From NCBI GenBank assembly GCA_946122785.1, contig CAMGYJ010000006.1, forward strand, positions 45,652,066-45,716,065: a stretch of DNA of 64,000 nucleotides, given 5' to 3'. The notes below the pieces were generated by a model. The model ran no database searches, had not been told where the DNA came from, and saw only the letters and a list, made by a program, of their open reading frames with translations. Positions 11,623 through 23,032 of this stretch are shown here, one piece after another (positions within the stretch are counted from its first letter, which is position 1; every line of letters starts with the position of its first letter). This stretch comes from Linum tenue. Its lineage: Eukaryota > Streptophyta > Magnoliopsida > Malpighiales > Linaceae. The translations under genes were made by a program, and so were the position numbers.

Positions 11623-11696
11623 GGCGGCATGTGAGTCATGAGTGTATTGAGAGTTAGATTGGGGGAAATTAGAATTAGGGTAGGGTTTGGGGAGAG

Positions 11697-11895
11697 TAGG
11701 GCGACGAAATAAGTGTTGGCGGGTACCCATGGGTTGGGTATCCCTAAACCCAAACTCAAACCAACCCAACTCGATGAATAGCGTATCGGGTTTAAACCCA
11801 AACCCGACTCGAAACCCGTCGACACGGGTTTTACCCGCGTTGACCAGGTTGGATCTGATAGGGTACCCGTGGGTTTGGATTTTGTTGCCATCCCT
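11697..11895. mobile_element. hAT-type MITE remnant
   Basis: The right end reads, in reverse complement, TAGGGATGGCAACAAAATCC. The left end TAGGGCGACGAAAT is a degenerate counterpart. The interior is filled with GGGTACCC, AACCCAAACCC and CCCGAC words, like the element at 4164-4641. No convincing 8-bp duplication is visible, so the left boundary is uncertain. Confidence 0.5.
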
Positions 11896-11995
11896 ATGTC
11901 CATTCTTGTTATCTCTATCTATTATGTGCCATTGTGGTATTGATTATAATATCATCATAGGTTGCTAGGAAACTTCACTTATGTCATATATGATT

Positions 11996-12458
11996 CGTCT
12001 CTAGCTTGGGAACTTGCACTGCTGCGGCGGCAGAATTATGGGGTTTGTATCATGGCCTCCAAGTTGCCTGGAGAAGTGGTCACAGAACTATCTTGGTTGA
12101 ATCATACTCGCGTCTTGCTTTGGACCTGGTGAACAACAGATCTGACCCTCTCCATCCCTACTCGACCCTTATTGCTGCTATTAGAAGATTGATTGCTCAG
12201 GATTGGGTGGTAAGGCTAGCACATACATACCGAGAAGGGAATAGAGTCGCGGGCTGGCTCTCGAAGCATAGTCTCGTCTATCCCTACGGTATGTACGAGC
12301 TGCCCTCTCCACCCCAGGGAACGATCTCGCTTATCTCAGATGACGCTAGAGGAGTAACTTTCACTAGGCGCATCATCCCCTCCCATCCGCTCACCTCTAC
12401 CTCCATGTAATTGTTCTTCTTTGGCCTTCGGGTCTCCCTGTCAACAAAAAAAAAAAAA
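11996..12458 (+). mobile_element. 5'-truncated LINE (L1-type) with poly(A) and TSD
   Basis: The insertion is flanked by perfect 13-bp direct repeats GTCATATATGATT (11983-11995 and 12459-12471) and ends in a run of 13 A (12446-12458), the hallmarks of target-primed LINE insertion. It encodes only the end of ORF2, an RNase H-like (RVT_3) domain in the frame from about 12006 to 12407 with AAAAELWGLYHGLQ and YREGNRVAGWLSK. The typical E of the first motif has become A. A short 3' UTR follows the stop near 12408. The insert is severely 5'-truncated and cannot move by itself. Confidence 0.92.
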
Positions 12459-12471
12459 GTCATATATGATT

Positions 12472-13200
12472 TGCCTTGTGTATGTATGTTTAATTGGATG
12501 CAATTATGCATGCTTGTTCGAGATTCATGCTTGTTATATAGATCACCAATACCATATACCGATGTTATGAGTTCATAGAAACCGAAAATAGCATCATGCT
12601 ATAATTACTTCCTTGTTATTATCGATCACGCATTAACTAATTGTAGTTTCTCTTGAATGTGGTCAAAATTTGGTTATGAATGAAATATTTGAATGCATAG
12701 AGCAAAAGAGAAGGTAGGGAAGATAGAAAAAACCCCAATCTTTCTCCTCTCTCGATATTTCTTCTCTTCTCATTTACCCACAAAAACCCCAATCTGTCTA
12801 TTCTCCTCTCTTCCACTTCCTCCTTTTTTCCTTCTCCCCTCTCCGGTGGCAACATCCAGATCTGGCTCCCGGCGAGAACCTTCCAGAAGCCAAGGAATTG
12901 TTTGACGGATGAAATTTTTTCATTATAGATGAACAACAAACACCTAAATCAAAGTTTTCTAATACTTTGAACATTGATTTCATTGTACCAGTTTCCAAAT
13001 TAAATATGAGCAATGCATAAGTAATCAAACAACGATTTACAATTCATTTGACACAAGTAAAAGCGTTGAGATTTGATCTAAACGAATGTAAATAAAACAT
13101 ATATCCTTATCATCACATTGAAAACTTTTGTGTAGTATTGGTTAAAAAATATGATTACTATTCGTCAGTTTAAATAAAAACACATAATTTCCATGTAAAA
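12472..13200. other. AT-rich intergenic, CT-rich patch, no gene
   Basis: Nothing is recognised. A pyrimidine-rich patch (12735-12840) resembles a plant 5' UTR, and small open frames there are low-complexity. Confidence 0.4.
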
Positions 13201-13378
13201 ATGGGGTGCGGGTCATTCGGGTGACCCACAATCCACCGATCGTCAATCCGATAAGTGTCCTTAGGAGATTTAGTGATCCAAAATTCACTCATATCAATCA
13301 CTCAACCATTGCGGTTTGGGTTATTAGTCGGGAGATTGGTGTCAAACCGCGGATTACTCACCCCGTGCCCACCCCTAA
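13200..13378. mobile_element. Possible small TIR element (MITE-like)
   Basis: The left edge ATGGGGTGCGGGTCATTCGG and the reverse complement of the right edge, TAGGGGTGGGCACGGGG, are loosely similar. An inner inverted pair GCGGTTTG/CAAACCGC lies at 13313 and 13343. Terminal GGGGTGGGCACGGG is common in plant hAT MITEs. No target duplication is seen. Confidence 0.35.
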
Positions 13379-13724
13379 TACTTGTGAAGAGAGCTCAGAT
13401 CCAAGGGGGAGGTTGAAGGCTCAAAGAGAAGGAGAGGGAGAAGTGGTTCGTCTAGGGGAGATGGAAGAGAGAGATAATTATATTTTTAGAGAAATTACAA
13501 TTCTGATTAAGTTTAAGGAATAATGTCTCGAGTACATAATCTATAGTCTGACAAATTCTCTTAAACTATCTCTATCTTTTTTTTTTGGTAGAAACCTCTA
13601 TCTTTTTCCTAGTACAAAATTGCCAAACACTCCCAAAAACCCACATAAAAAGTAAAAAATAATCCTGAAATAATAAAAATATTAAAACTCATAAAAATAT
13701 TCCGCCTAAACTTCGGTTTTTCCT

Positions 13725-14510
13725 GTGGTAGTTCCAGCATCATGTTCTGCCGACGGGGATGCCCTCACATCTAGGGAGATGCCAGGGTTGGTTAGGTGTC
13801 CTGTCTATGGGGATGACGACGAGGAGTCGTTGTTCGTGATTTCTTACCCGTGGTTAATGTCATTTTATTTTGGTGTAGGTTTCTCGAACAGCCTGCGGTG
13901 GGGTGGGAACATGTTAGGAGTATGGTATCTTTGTTCTGGCGCATTTGGATGTCTCCTAATTGGGTGGTGTTTGAGCATACACAGTTCTCCTTTGTTACGT
14001 TGGCTATACAGTTCTCTTTGCAGGTGGGTGAGTGGCAGACACAAGTGAAGGGTCAGGCGGAGATGCGTGGAACGAATTCCCAGGGTCTGCCGGAGGGTGT
14101 GGTGGAGCTAGCCTCAGTGTCCCTAGATCACGTGAGAGTGTTTGTTGATGGGGCAGTTCGACCTAGGTCTCATGGGACTGGGCGATGGGTTATGTAGGGT
14201 TCACAGGGATCGCTCCTGGCAGTGGAAGGGGGTCTGTTTGATGGGGTTGTGGATCTGTTCTTGGTCGAGTTGCTCACGTTAAGAGAGGCGATTCGTTGGT
14301 GTGTGATTCACGGCGTCCGGAAGGTAGTGTTTGCTGGTGATGTAAAGGCTGTATTTGACAAGGTTCGCAATGACGTGGTATCGAGCGTACGTGGTGGTGT
14401 CACTTAGAGAGTATTTACAAAGCTGTAATGTTTGCTTTATTAGTCGGGTTAAAAATAGTGCTGCCCATTTGCTGACGAAAAATGCCATTTCATTGTTCCC
14501 AGTTTAGAGC
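13725..14510 (+). pseudogene. LINE ORF2 C-terminal fragment (zf-RVT plus RNase H-like)
   Basis: Shifted frames give CPVYGDDDEESLF, resembling the zinc-binding region after plant L1 reverse transcriptase. Then come a FWRIWMSPNWVVFE segment, the RNase H opening FVDGAVRPRSHG near 14140, VVFAGD near 14325 and SAAHLLTK near 14460. At least two frame changes and a stop near 14195 break it. The first cysteine pair of the zinc site is reduced (Y in place of C). No poly(A) or target duplication is evident. Confidence 0.65.
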
Positions 14511-15417
14511 CCAATATATATTATTTTGATATTGATATGGGGGCTAAATGAGTTTAGGGCTCAATATATTGATTTTGATATGTTTACTTTTCTAGGTGAT
14601 AATACGAGTAAGCTAATGATGAAAAGAATAGGGAGGAAGGGGGCTACATGGGTATTGGTAAATGGATGATGGGATCAGCCTTTTTCATGCTGCGGTGTTT
14701 TGTCATTTCTAGCTCTCCCCGGATCTTCTCTGTCATCTTTGTCCTCCCACTTTTCTCCCTCCCTCCCCTGTCCCTGTGTACTGTTCCCACCTCCGCAGTA
14801 TTTCTGCTGCCTGCCTTCCTTCCTTCTCCAATTCGCATTTCTCTCTCCACAGAAAACTTTCGCAGAAAATGAAAACCCATTTTCCTGCTAACCAATCAAA
14901 GTAAAACCCTCTTTCTCTTTTTTCCCTTGGGGCACCTCACAGTCATAGACTACTTCCCAATCCCCTTAATTCTCCCTTTCTCCCCAGCCAAGCGAGTGAG
15001 TGAGTGAGACAATTCTCTGCGTCCCTTTTGCTTTCTCCCACCCATTTCTGTGCTTCCCCATTTTCCGCTCTCGCTCACCTTTGCTTCCATTAGGGTTTCC
15101 GCTCACTTCGAAAATCAATCTTCCGGTGTGTTCCTGTCCTTCTTCCTTCTCCTTCTCCCTCTTCCAATCTAATCTAATCCTCACTTTTCCATTTTTCTTC
15201 CGTTATTAGGGTTTTATTACGATGTGTTGTGATGTGATGTAGCGCACGCTTATTTATACTGACTCGCTTCCACTCTCTTACCATTTGATGCAGATTTCAA
15301 TAAAATCCTAGAGTGAGTGAGAGAGAGAGAGAGGCGACGGAGACGGGGAGGGAGAAGAAGAGCGTGACTACTGCTAGCAGACTCTTCGTTTCCAGTGAAA
15401 CGTCACATCGGAGGAAA
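14511..15417 (+). promoter_or_regulatory. Upstream region and 5' leader of TPD1-like gene
   Basis: This stretch holds no coding sequence. It is strongly pyrimidine-rich (14700-15180), with GAGT and GA microsatellites at about 14993-15008 and 15311-15335. TATTTATA at 15251-15258 is a possible TATA box. A TTGATGCAG splice-acceptor-like site near 15285-15293 leaves open a 5' UTR intron. Which of these is used cannot be settled without transcript data. Confidence 0.4.
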
Positions 15418-17964
15418 ATGGATGTTCTCTTCGCACAGTCCGACCCACCACCGTCCCCACTTAGCTCTTCCATTTATCCGTCCTCCTCCTCCTCCGCTTC
15501 TTCTTCTTCTTCTTCGCCGCCGTCCGTCTCAGGAAGATCCACCGGTTTCGCCGCCTCTTCGATTGTTTCCGTGCCGCAGAGATTTCTGGCCACGATTCAC
15601 TCCCTTAGGGTCCGGTACTTCCTCTTCGCCGCCGTCGCGGTGGTGATGCTCCTGCTACCGCTGCTTTCCCTTGTCTCAGGTAGTTGCATCCATCCTACTA
15701 TTTCTCTTCATCATTTATCCGGAAAACCAGGGAGCTAGCTAGGAAAGAAAAGGAAAAAAATGAATAATAAACGAAGGAAAGCTAGCTAGGCCTAGCTAAA
15801 GAGCAATTTAATCATAACCGACTCTCTTCTTTTGCTTCCAGTTTGCTTAATCATGAAACTGAGTCGACTAGCTTTATCCTGGGTATGAACCTGAGAAAAG
15901 CGAATCGATGATTTTGTCTGCCCTTTCCAATGGTTTTTTGTTTTCTTTTGGATGAACTGGGTAATCCCGTTTTATGTTTGTTTTTGTCAATTGCATTCTT
16001 TCCTTCTCTCTGCTTTCTTTTTTCGTACTCATTCGCCATAATTGCATATTTTCAACTACGAAAGGGAAAAAGGAACAAGAGACCAGCAGCTGGGTTTCAT
16101 CATATATTTCCAGATTTGTGTCCTAATTCTCTACTTTTGTTTCTGTGTAAACTTGTAGGTAACAGTCCATGTTCATCATCTGGAGGGTGCCCAGCCGGCG
16201 CCATCTCGAATGCAAACCGGGCACTACTCTCTGGTCTTCCTCATCGCAAGTTTCTCATTAGACGCTGTAAGAATCTTCTCTCCTTTTAACGCCATTATAT
16301 TTCTGGGTCTGAGTCTCTTTGATCCGACGGTTGTAGATGGGCTGGGTGGCGAATTTGTGGGTTTTATCTCTCACTCCGGGGTGGGTTGTAATTTGGAGCC
16401 TAGCCTGGGTTGTGAAAACTGAAAAGCCTGAAGGAGGTTATACCTGTGCTGTGCTGTGCTGGTTTTCCCTGTTGTTTGTCGCTTAATTGCCATGGAGGAG
16501 AGGAGAGGTGACTGACTCTATAGTCTATACCCTGTAGCTGGTTTGTAGCCTCTAGGGTAGGACGTAGCAGCGGCCCTCAGAGGTGCGTACGATACAGTTT
16601 GTCAGAGTGGGTGCACACGGCTTGTTATTTTAGTTAATTATATATTATGCTCATTCATTCCTTGCTATCATGCACCGTTCCCCTTCCACCAAAATGGGGG
16701 CTACATCTCTACGCGTTGAATTTACCTATTTGCCATTGTTGAAATGATGGGATCCCCATGTCACTTCCACCTTTTCCCTCTTTTCGGTCATTTGTTAATT
16801 GGAGAAACTCGGGGAGCTTGTGACCCAGGCCCCGGGCGCCACCTTGCATACGGCGCATGTTAACCTAACCAACTTTTCCTCTTTATTTCATCATTATTAT
16901 TCATTATTATTATTATGTATGGCAATAATCGATCCTCATATGTTTTGTACATGTAGCTGCCTGGCTGATTAAATTAGCAGGCATGTTCAGGGATTAGGTC
17001 AGAAAATCATTAATCATTGTCGTCTTTCAGTAGATAATAGTAAATGAAGTCCATGAATTAATATGTTGGGGCGCATCGGCATCAGAGTAGTTAATGTTGT
17101 TCCTTCTATTCACGGGACAGCCTCAGAATAATGCAAGACATAGGCATTCTCGTGTTGAAGGAAGAGGGATAGGATACCATAAATGCCTGGTGTCTGTTGT
17201 GTTCCATTGATTTTTCATTATCAACAATACCATTATGGAAAGAGGCACCACGTAGCGAAACGTTTGATTGTGACATGATGCCATTCTCTCTCCTCTTGCT
17301 CCCGATCCTTTTGTTTGTCTTCATTTGTTTGCTTGCTTTCTGAGGGCAGTTCCTATGGCCCTTCAGAAATAAAAGTGTGTTTTGTCCGTTGACCCTTCCC
17401 TTTATGGCATTCATGGGTCGAGTCGCTCGTATTATGTGTTTCCCCACATCATCACCTTTTTGCACAAAAGCACAAACTTTCACCAGCTCGAATTGTATAC
17501 AAAACATCACCCTTTGTGTGCTTCCTCTTTTCTTACCCAATCTGAATCTGGGGTTTCTTCTTCCATGTCTCTGAATTGCGTTTGTTTTTTCCTGCTTGTG
17601 TTTGGTTCTGCCCACAGCGCTGCTGGCGAAGGAGGAGCCCAACAGGATGTGGGGAGAGAAGTGTACGACGGCAGACATAGTGATAAACCAGGGCCCAACT
17701 TCTCCTCTCCCTAACGGGACACCAACTTACACCGTAGAGATAATGAACGTCTGCGTCACCGGCTGCGACATTTCCAGGATCCACATCACCTGCGGCTGGT
17801 TCAGCTCCGCCCGTCTCGTCAACCCCAAAGTCTTCAAGCGCGTCCGCTACAACGACTGCCTTGTCAACAATGGCAAGCCTTTGCCCAACGGCGGCACCCT
17901 TTCCTTCGAGTACGCCAACACTTACTCCTACCCTCTCACCGTCTCTTCTGTGGTTTGCCGTTGA
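15418..17964 (+). CDS. TPD1: TPD1-like cysteine-rich secreted signalling protein, 3 exons
   Basis: I read the CDS as 15418-15679, 16159-16266 and 17618-17964, giving 238 aa. Both introns are GT..AG and phase 1, and the frame stays open across both joins. The ATG lies in good context (AAAATGG), and an upstream in-frame extension has no ATG. Residues 1-66 are serine/proline-rich. Residues 67-87 are a hydrophobic segment acting as signal peptide or anchor. The C-terminal domain (about 139-238) has the family's [19 protein letters not shown] and YNDCLVN motifs and six cysteines (139, 169, 173, 182, 204, 237). Arabidopsis TPD1 and rice TDL1A are secreted ligands of the EMS1/MSP1 receptor kinase and specify the anther tapetum. 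Known TPD1 is about 176 aa, so the N-terminal extension is unusual. Family membership is firm; orthology to TPD1 rather than a paralogue is not. Confidence 0.9.
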
Positions 17965-18477
17965 TCTCTTCTCTTCACCAACCGCTCGTCAATTCCCATC
18001 CAGAGCCCAGCACACAAGCAATTCGAACACGTGACAAGAAAGATTAATTAGCTATACAGAGACGAAACGTTTACAAAGATTTTGTGGGGTTGCTTGCAGG
18101 GAACCCTTTTTCTCTTGGTTGTATAGAGTACTTAATATGATACGAGTGGGAAACATATAGTGTAGTCAATAGTTGCGTTGGCTACGTTTTGTTTTCCCCT
18201 TTTTTGGCTTGGTATCCGGAAGAGTAGCATTTTGGAATTGAGAGGTCAAATTATGATATATCTTTGTTTGTGTTCTTCAAGCTGCACCAGGTGTCAAATA
18301 CGTACACGCTCTAAACATGTTCATAAAGCTTTTCTATTCCTACGATACATGCTCTGTAGTCATGGCGTCATGGCGTTGCGTTCGTTCTTTCCTAATCGCA
18401 CGTGTCTTTATCGATGGTGGCTACAACGAAAGACAAGATGGTGGGCCTAACTGAAGATCAAGCCCAATGCATTTAAA
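17965..18477 (+). other. 3' flank of TPD1-like gene
   Basis: Contains the probable 3' UTR. AT-rich sequence follows the stop, but no unambiguous AATAAA signal is seen. No other gene is recognised, and a 90-codon open frame at 18178-18450 has no recognisable features. Confidence 0.4.
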
Positions 18478-18885
18478 AGGGCGATTCTACCTAAAAGCGG
18501 AAAATGAGTAAAATCGTAAAACGTAGAATCAAAGCGTAAAAACGTAAGCGGAAAATGAGTAAAACCGTAAAACGTAGAATCAAAGCGTAAAAACGTAAGT
18601 TTTTTACACACCCTCTAAAATAGCTAAAATATGTTAAGTACAACATATATAGTATGTAAAAGGTGAGTGTAGATTTTAGATAAGTGAATAACTATATGAA
18701 ATTCATAATTAAAATGTAATATCTAACACATAAACTAATTTGTGTTGACTCAAAAGTAAAGAAAACTCATAACATTTTAATAATAAGCTCATAAACGTAG
18801 ATCGTAACCCGTAAACGAGTTTGAGAATCCAAATTCTCATATACAGCTTATAAAATCAATGAAACTAAGTTTCATCCAACCCTAT
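18478..18885 (+). repeat. Dispersed AT-rich repeat, possibly overlapping the copia 5' LTR
   Basis: This stretch matches the reverse complement of 3533-3760 and lies immediately upstream of the copia primer binding site. Part of it may therefore be the copia 5' LTR, but with no 3' LTR in the window the boundary cannot be set. Confidence 0.5.
18495..18596 (+). repeat. 51-bp tandem duplication
   Basis: Two copies of a 51-bp unit beginning AAGCGGAAAATGAGTAAAA (18495-18545 and 18546-18596) differ at one base (AAATCG versus AAACCG). The related copy near 3.7 kb has a single unit. Confidence 0.9.
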
Positions 18886-18890
18886 TCTTA

Positions 18891-18903
18891 TGGTATTAGA
18901 GCA
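18891..18903 (+). other. Primer binding site, initiator tRNA-Met type
   Basis: TGGTATTAGAGCA differs by one base from the usual TGGTATCAGAGC plant PBS and precedes the copia gag. Confidence 0.75.
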
Positions 18904-19540
18904 CAAGTAGTACTCTGCTAGGGTTTCTTCACCAGATCACTGAATCTACTCAGTCTTCTACATTGGCTACTTCTACCAGTTCAACAGATCAGTTGGTACC
19001 CCAGTCCATTGTCCCAATCAAGTTTAATGGAAAGAACTACAACCTTTGGAGCAGATCTTTGAGGATTGCTTTGAAAACAAGGAAGTAGCTTGGATAAATT
19101 GATGGCTCAAAACTACAAACTAACCCTACTGATAGTGGCTTTGAAGAGTGGGATGCAAACAATACTTGTGAGAACCACGGATCTAGGTGTGCGATTTAGG
19201 GATCGAACGAATTAGGGATTGGGAATTTAGGTGAGAAAGAATGGGAATTTGGGATGAGAGAGAGAGAGCAGAATTGGGTTTCCGGGTTGGAAACCGCCGA
19301 AGGTGAGAGGGAAGGAAGGGGGTCGGCCAAGGTGAGGAGAGAGAGAGGAAGTTGGGAACAATTTCTGTATTATTGCTTGCCCTTGACCTAACATAACATC
19401 ATATATATATAACCCGACTAATTACTGTTTACTACCCGAATAATTAACCTAACCGAATGAACCCTCACAATTCCCCTACCTAACACTATCCGAATAATAC
19501 GCAAATAACAAATAGACTCTCGACAATTATGTTTCTCACA

Positions 19541-19555
19541 ATCCATCCCCCTTGA
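19541..19555 (-). other. Polypurine tract of the gag-only element
   Basis: Read on the minus strand, TCAAGGGGGATGGAT abuts the LTR at 19540, where plus-strand DNA synthesis would be primed. Confidence 0.75.
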
Positions 19556-19569
19556 AACCCACCTTGACC

Positions 19570-21549
19570 TCAAGGTGGTCCATGGGTCTTGTCGTCCTCC
19601 TTCTTGTCCTCACCTTCCGCTCCCAGCTTCATTTCCTCGCCTTCATCCTCCCAATTTCCGACTAGCAGCATTAGGTGACTCTTGGCGCACTGATGACCCA
19701 CAGTATACCTCTCATCACAGTTGAAGCAACGTCCGTCCCGGCTCTTCTGATCCATCTCTGCCTGCGTCAGCCTCACGAACCCGCGCGGTGGTGCTCTGGC
19801 CGAAAATCTAGTTCCGGCAGTGGTCCCTGCCGTCGGAGGGCTTGGCGCCGCCGCCGCCGGTACTCCCGCCCCAGTACCTGCCCCGCCCCCTACTCCTCCA
19901 TTGGCCTTCTGCACCCTGCCTACAGAGGATCTCCAGCTTGCTAGCTCCTCCTCCTTTCGCCCTGCAATTCTGAAAGCCACCCGGAGGGATTCAGGTTCAA
20001 AGACCTTGACCGCAGTGGCCAGCTCGGGCCTCAGTCCCGCCATGCACAACCCCACCAGTGTTTCCTCGGTCATCTCCTTGCATTGATTTCCCAGCTTCAA
20101 GAACTCTGCCCGATACTCTGCGACTGACCCTGTTTGTTTAAGCTTGGCCAGTTGCTCCGGTGCCCAGCCTTCCGCCCTGCTGAACTGGTACCGAAGCTCA
20201 TCCTGGAACCGAGCCCATGAAATCCTCTCACCTGCTGCAGCATATGCTCGCTCTGTCCACTCCCACCACTGGAGGGCATCCCCCTCCAAATAGAAGGACG
20301 CAGATGCGCCTTCCTTTCCTCTCTAATCGGATGGTTCCTAAACCACCTCTCCGCCGCATACAACCATAAACCCACATCACCAGTGCCATCAAACTTCGGG
20401 AACTCAATAACCGGAGGTTTAGCTCTGAACACCAGTTCATCCTCATAGTCATACAGAGGGTTGCTGTATCCGTACCTGTTACCGCCTGATGGCTGCATCG
20501 AGGGACCTGACCCGTGGTGTCGGTACTCCGGACCCGCGTTCTGCCTCCCTGAGTAGGCCCAGCCGACCATCTCCTGCTGATATTCCTCCCCGCCACCAGT
20601 CTTAACTCCGGATCCTTGTCCTTCCTCCATCCTGCGCCCCTGTCGCGCGCCATCGGCCCGTGGAGTGCCCCAGAGCGGGTACCCAGCCTCGGGACCCAGT
20701 CTCTCGCGTCCGGGCCCGCCTCCCGGCCCATAACCGCCGCTGCCCATCGGCCCGCGTCCGGGTTCGACCCGGTTCGGGCCAACCCGCCTCGGTTCGACCG
20801 ATCCCGGTCCGACCATAACTGGTCCGACCGGCCGATGACCCAATCGGTCGACCGGTTTGGTCCAGCATGGGTTCGGTCACCCAATTCGGATCGGGCACAT
20901 CTGGCCCAGGGCCCATCTCCCACTCCTCCTGGTCCGCGAAGCTCATCTCCTCATAGTCCGGGCCCAATTCTTCGAACTCCACCACCTTCTTCTTTCTGCG
21001 GGCCTCTGCAATTTCTTGGGCCGTTGGAGCAGGAAGCAGGCCCGGCCCACTGAAGACTGGCGCGGACCGATCTCTTCTGCCCGCTCCCCCGGCTGGTCTG
21101 GGCCCGCCGGAATGGCCGCCTCCTCTCTCGGTCAGCCCTGGCGGCCGCGCCGCCATCGCCCTCGCTCCACCACCGCCGGTCGCATCGCCCGGCGCCGCGC
21201 CTTCCTTGCCGCCTGAAGCCCCTGGCGGCTAAGCCGCCGCCGCCACCAGAGCGCCGCCCGTAGCCCCTACCGCGGCTCCAGCTGAGCCCGCCGCCACTGC
21301 CGAGGCACTCGCCGCGCCTCCGGCCTCGCCTCCTCCCCCGCCCGCCGCAGCTCCTGGCGGGCCGATCTCCTTCTTCGCGGCCGCCCCAGCTACAGCCTCT
21401 GCCATCTTCTCCACCGCCTCTGGCCGATTCCCCGGGGTTGGCTCCTTGCCTTGAAACACGCCGATCAAGACCTCTTTCATGGTGTCAGCCAGGGCCTTGC
21501 ACAGCTTCTCTGTCATTGTCGTACCCATCTCCTCAATCGAGGAAGTCAT
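19570..21549 (-). pseudogene. Ty3/gypsy-type gag of the gag-only element
   Basis: Reading from 21549, the product starts MTSSIEEMGTTMTEKLCKAL, with a Gly/Ala-rich stretch and a stop near 21229. It continues in the same frame from 21156 (proline/arginine-rich). A frame change near 20840 leads to the gag core opening EFPKFDGTGDVGLWLY near 20400, and a second change near 20290 leads to ALQWWEW and the rest of the Retrotrans_gag fold. A zinc knuckle CFNCDERYTVGHQC lies near 19730. An acidic tail ends at 19570. The stop plus two frame changes indicate decay or a sequence error, since the LTRs are nearly identical. Confidence 0.8.
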
Positions 21550-21769
21550 CCGCCCCCCAGGGCCTCTAGGGCTACGGTCGAGTCTCGTGAAGCAGCAGCA
21601 GCTCGTTCTGTGGATTCCGTTAAGCTCTCCAACGTCGTCACGATCGCGTCGTACTTGTTATGCGTGATGTCTTTCACAATCACGATCTCCTTGCCATGTT
21701 TCTGCTGTTGCGGTTTGTCCATGTTTGACATCTCAATTCCTGCAGCTCAGTAATCAGCACGCCAGCCAG

Positions 21770-21781
21770 GCTCTGATACCA
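21770..21781 (-). other. Primer binding site, initiator tRNA-Met
   Basis: On the minus strand TGGTATCAGAGC begins one base inside the 5' LTR end, the standard tRNA-Met site. Confidence 0.9.
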
Positions 21782-23032
21782 CTGTGAGAACCACGGATCT
21801 AGGCGTGCGATTTAGGGATCGAACGAATTAGGGATTGGGAATTTAGGTGAGAAAGAATGGGAATTTGGGATGAGAGAGAGAGAGCAGAATTGGGTTTCCG
21901 GGTTGGAAACCGCCGAAGGTGAGAGGGAAGGAAGGGGGTCGGCCAAGGTGAGGAGAGAGAGAGGAAGTTGGGAACAATTTCTGTATTATTGCTTGCCCTT
22001 GACCTAAAATAACATCATATATATATAACCCGACTAATTACTGTTTACTACCCGAATAATTAACCTAACCGAATGAACCCTCACAATTTCCCTACCTGAC
22101 ACTATCCGAATAACGCAAATAACAAATAGACTCTCGACAATTATGTTTCTCACAATACTCATGTATTATTAGGCTGGCTCCTTAACTCTCTTGATGAAAC
22201 TACTGCTGAGAGTGTGCCTAACACTGAGAATGCATATCGAATCTGGAAAGATATGAAAATGAGATATGGCCAAGCAAATGCAGTTAGGTTAGTCGATCTT
22301 CAGACTCGAATCTATTCTTGCAAACAAGGAAGTTCTAGCATTAATGAATATTTCACTAGACTGAAGACATATTGGGAAGAATATGTTCAATATAGGACTA
22401 TTGTTTGTAGTACTTGTCCTCAGGCAGATTGTCCAACAACTGTAGCTCTTAATACTCTTAGAGGGTTCATATATAATGACTATGTCATTAGGTTTATCAT
22501 TGGACTTAATGATAACTATGAACGGGTGTGAACCAACTTGTTGATGATGAAGCTTATGCCTAGCATAGGATCTGCATTCAGTTATGTCCTGCAACAGCTA
22601 GATCCACAAGGTACTAGAACTAAAGGAGATGAAGGAATGACCCTAGCAGTTGATGGAAGCAGGGGAAATGATCAAAGGAAGGGTTCAATACCATCTCAGG
22701 GTGGTCTATTTTGCAGATACTGCAAGAAAGACAATAATGTGAAAGAGGATTTTTGGAAACTGAAAGCTAAAAACAGGAAGATGATGGAAGCAGGTCACAA
22801 CACCTTTGTTGGGTCAGCATCTAATCCAGTTGGAGATGTCCCCTCTAAGGGATATTCTGCTGAAGAAAGATTAGGCTACAAGAACCTCAAGCTCAGTACT
22901 GAGGATTGTAATAGACTTCTCAACCTGCTGCAACATTCTCCTGCAACCTCTCCAAGTGCTTCAAGACCAATATCCCCTAGGAAGCTGCCACATGCAAATT
23001 ATGTCTCAAGGCAATTCCCTACTTTCCCCAAC

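Larger units (their letters stand above)
19167..22154 (-). mobile_element. Gag-only LTR retrotransposon (TR-GAG-like), complete
   Basis: LTRs at 19167-19540 and 21783-22154 begin TGTGAG and end CTCACA. By eye they differ at about four bases plus a 2-bp indel (about 1%). The target duplication ATACT is perfect (19162-19166 and 22155-22159). On the minus strand a tRNA-Met PBS lies next to the right LTR and a polypurine tract next to the left LTR, so orientation is minus. The 2.2-kb interior encodes only gag. No protease, RT or integrase motif is present, so it depends on another element's enzymes. It is markedly GC-rich compared with its surroundings. Confidence 0.93.
18957..23032 (+). pseudogene. 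copia gag, split (18957-19166 and 22155-23032)
   Basis: The first part encodes the N-terminal gag motif KFNGKNYNLWSRSL, with stops a little further on. The second part continues with the copia gag (UBN2-type) helices, including IWKDMKMRYGQAN and FTRLKTYWEE. A stop follows near 22529, then a zinc-knuckle remnant CRYCKKDNNVKEDFW in which the second half of the CCHC pattern is lost. The insertion between them is a separate LTR element. The second part ends at the TRIM-like insertion at 23033. Confidence 0.85.

Noticed and set aside
12693..12905. 70-codon frame in a CT-rich patch as a possible exon
   Set aside because: Low-complexity Pro/Ser/Phe sequence without splice sites or a continuing frame.
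15313..15417. Upstream in-frame extension of the TPD1-like first exon
   Set aside because: The extension begins at a GTG and contains no ATG. The ATG at 15418 is the first in frame and in good context.
17106..17678. 190-codon minus-strand open frame at the TPD1-like gene
   Set aside because: It spans intron 2 and antisense to exon 3, has low-complexity basic composition and no recognisable domain.
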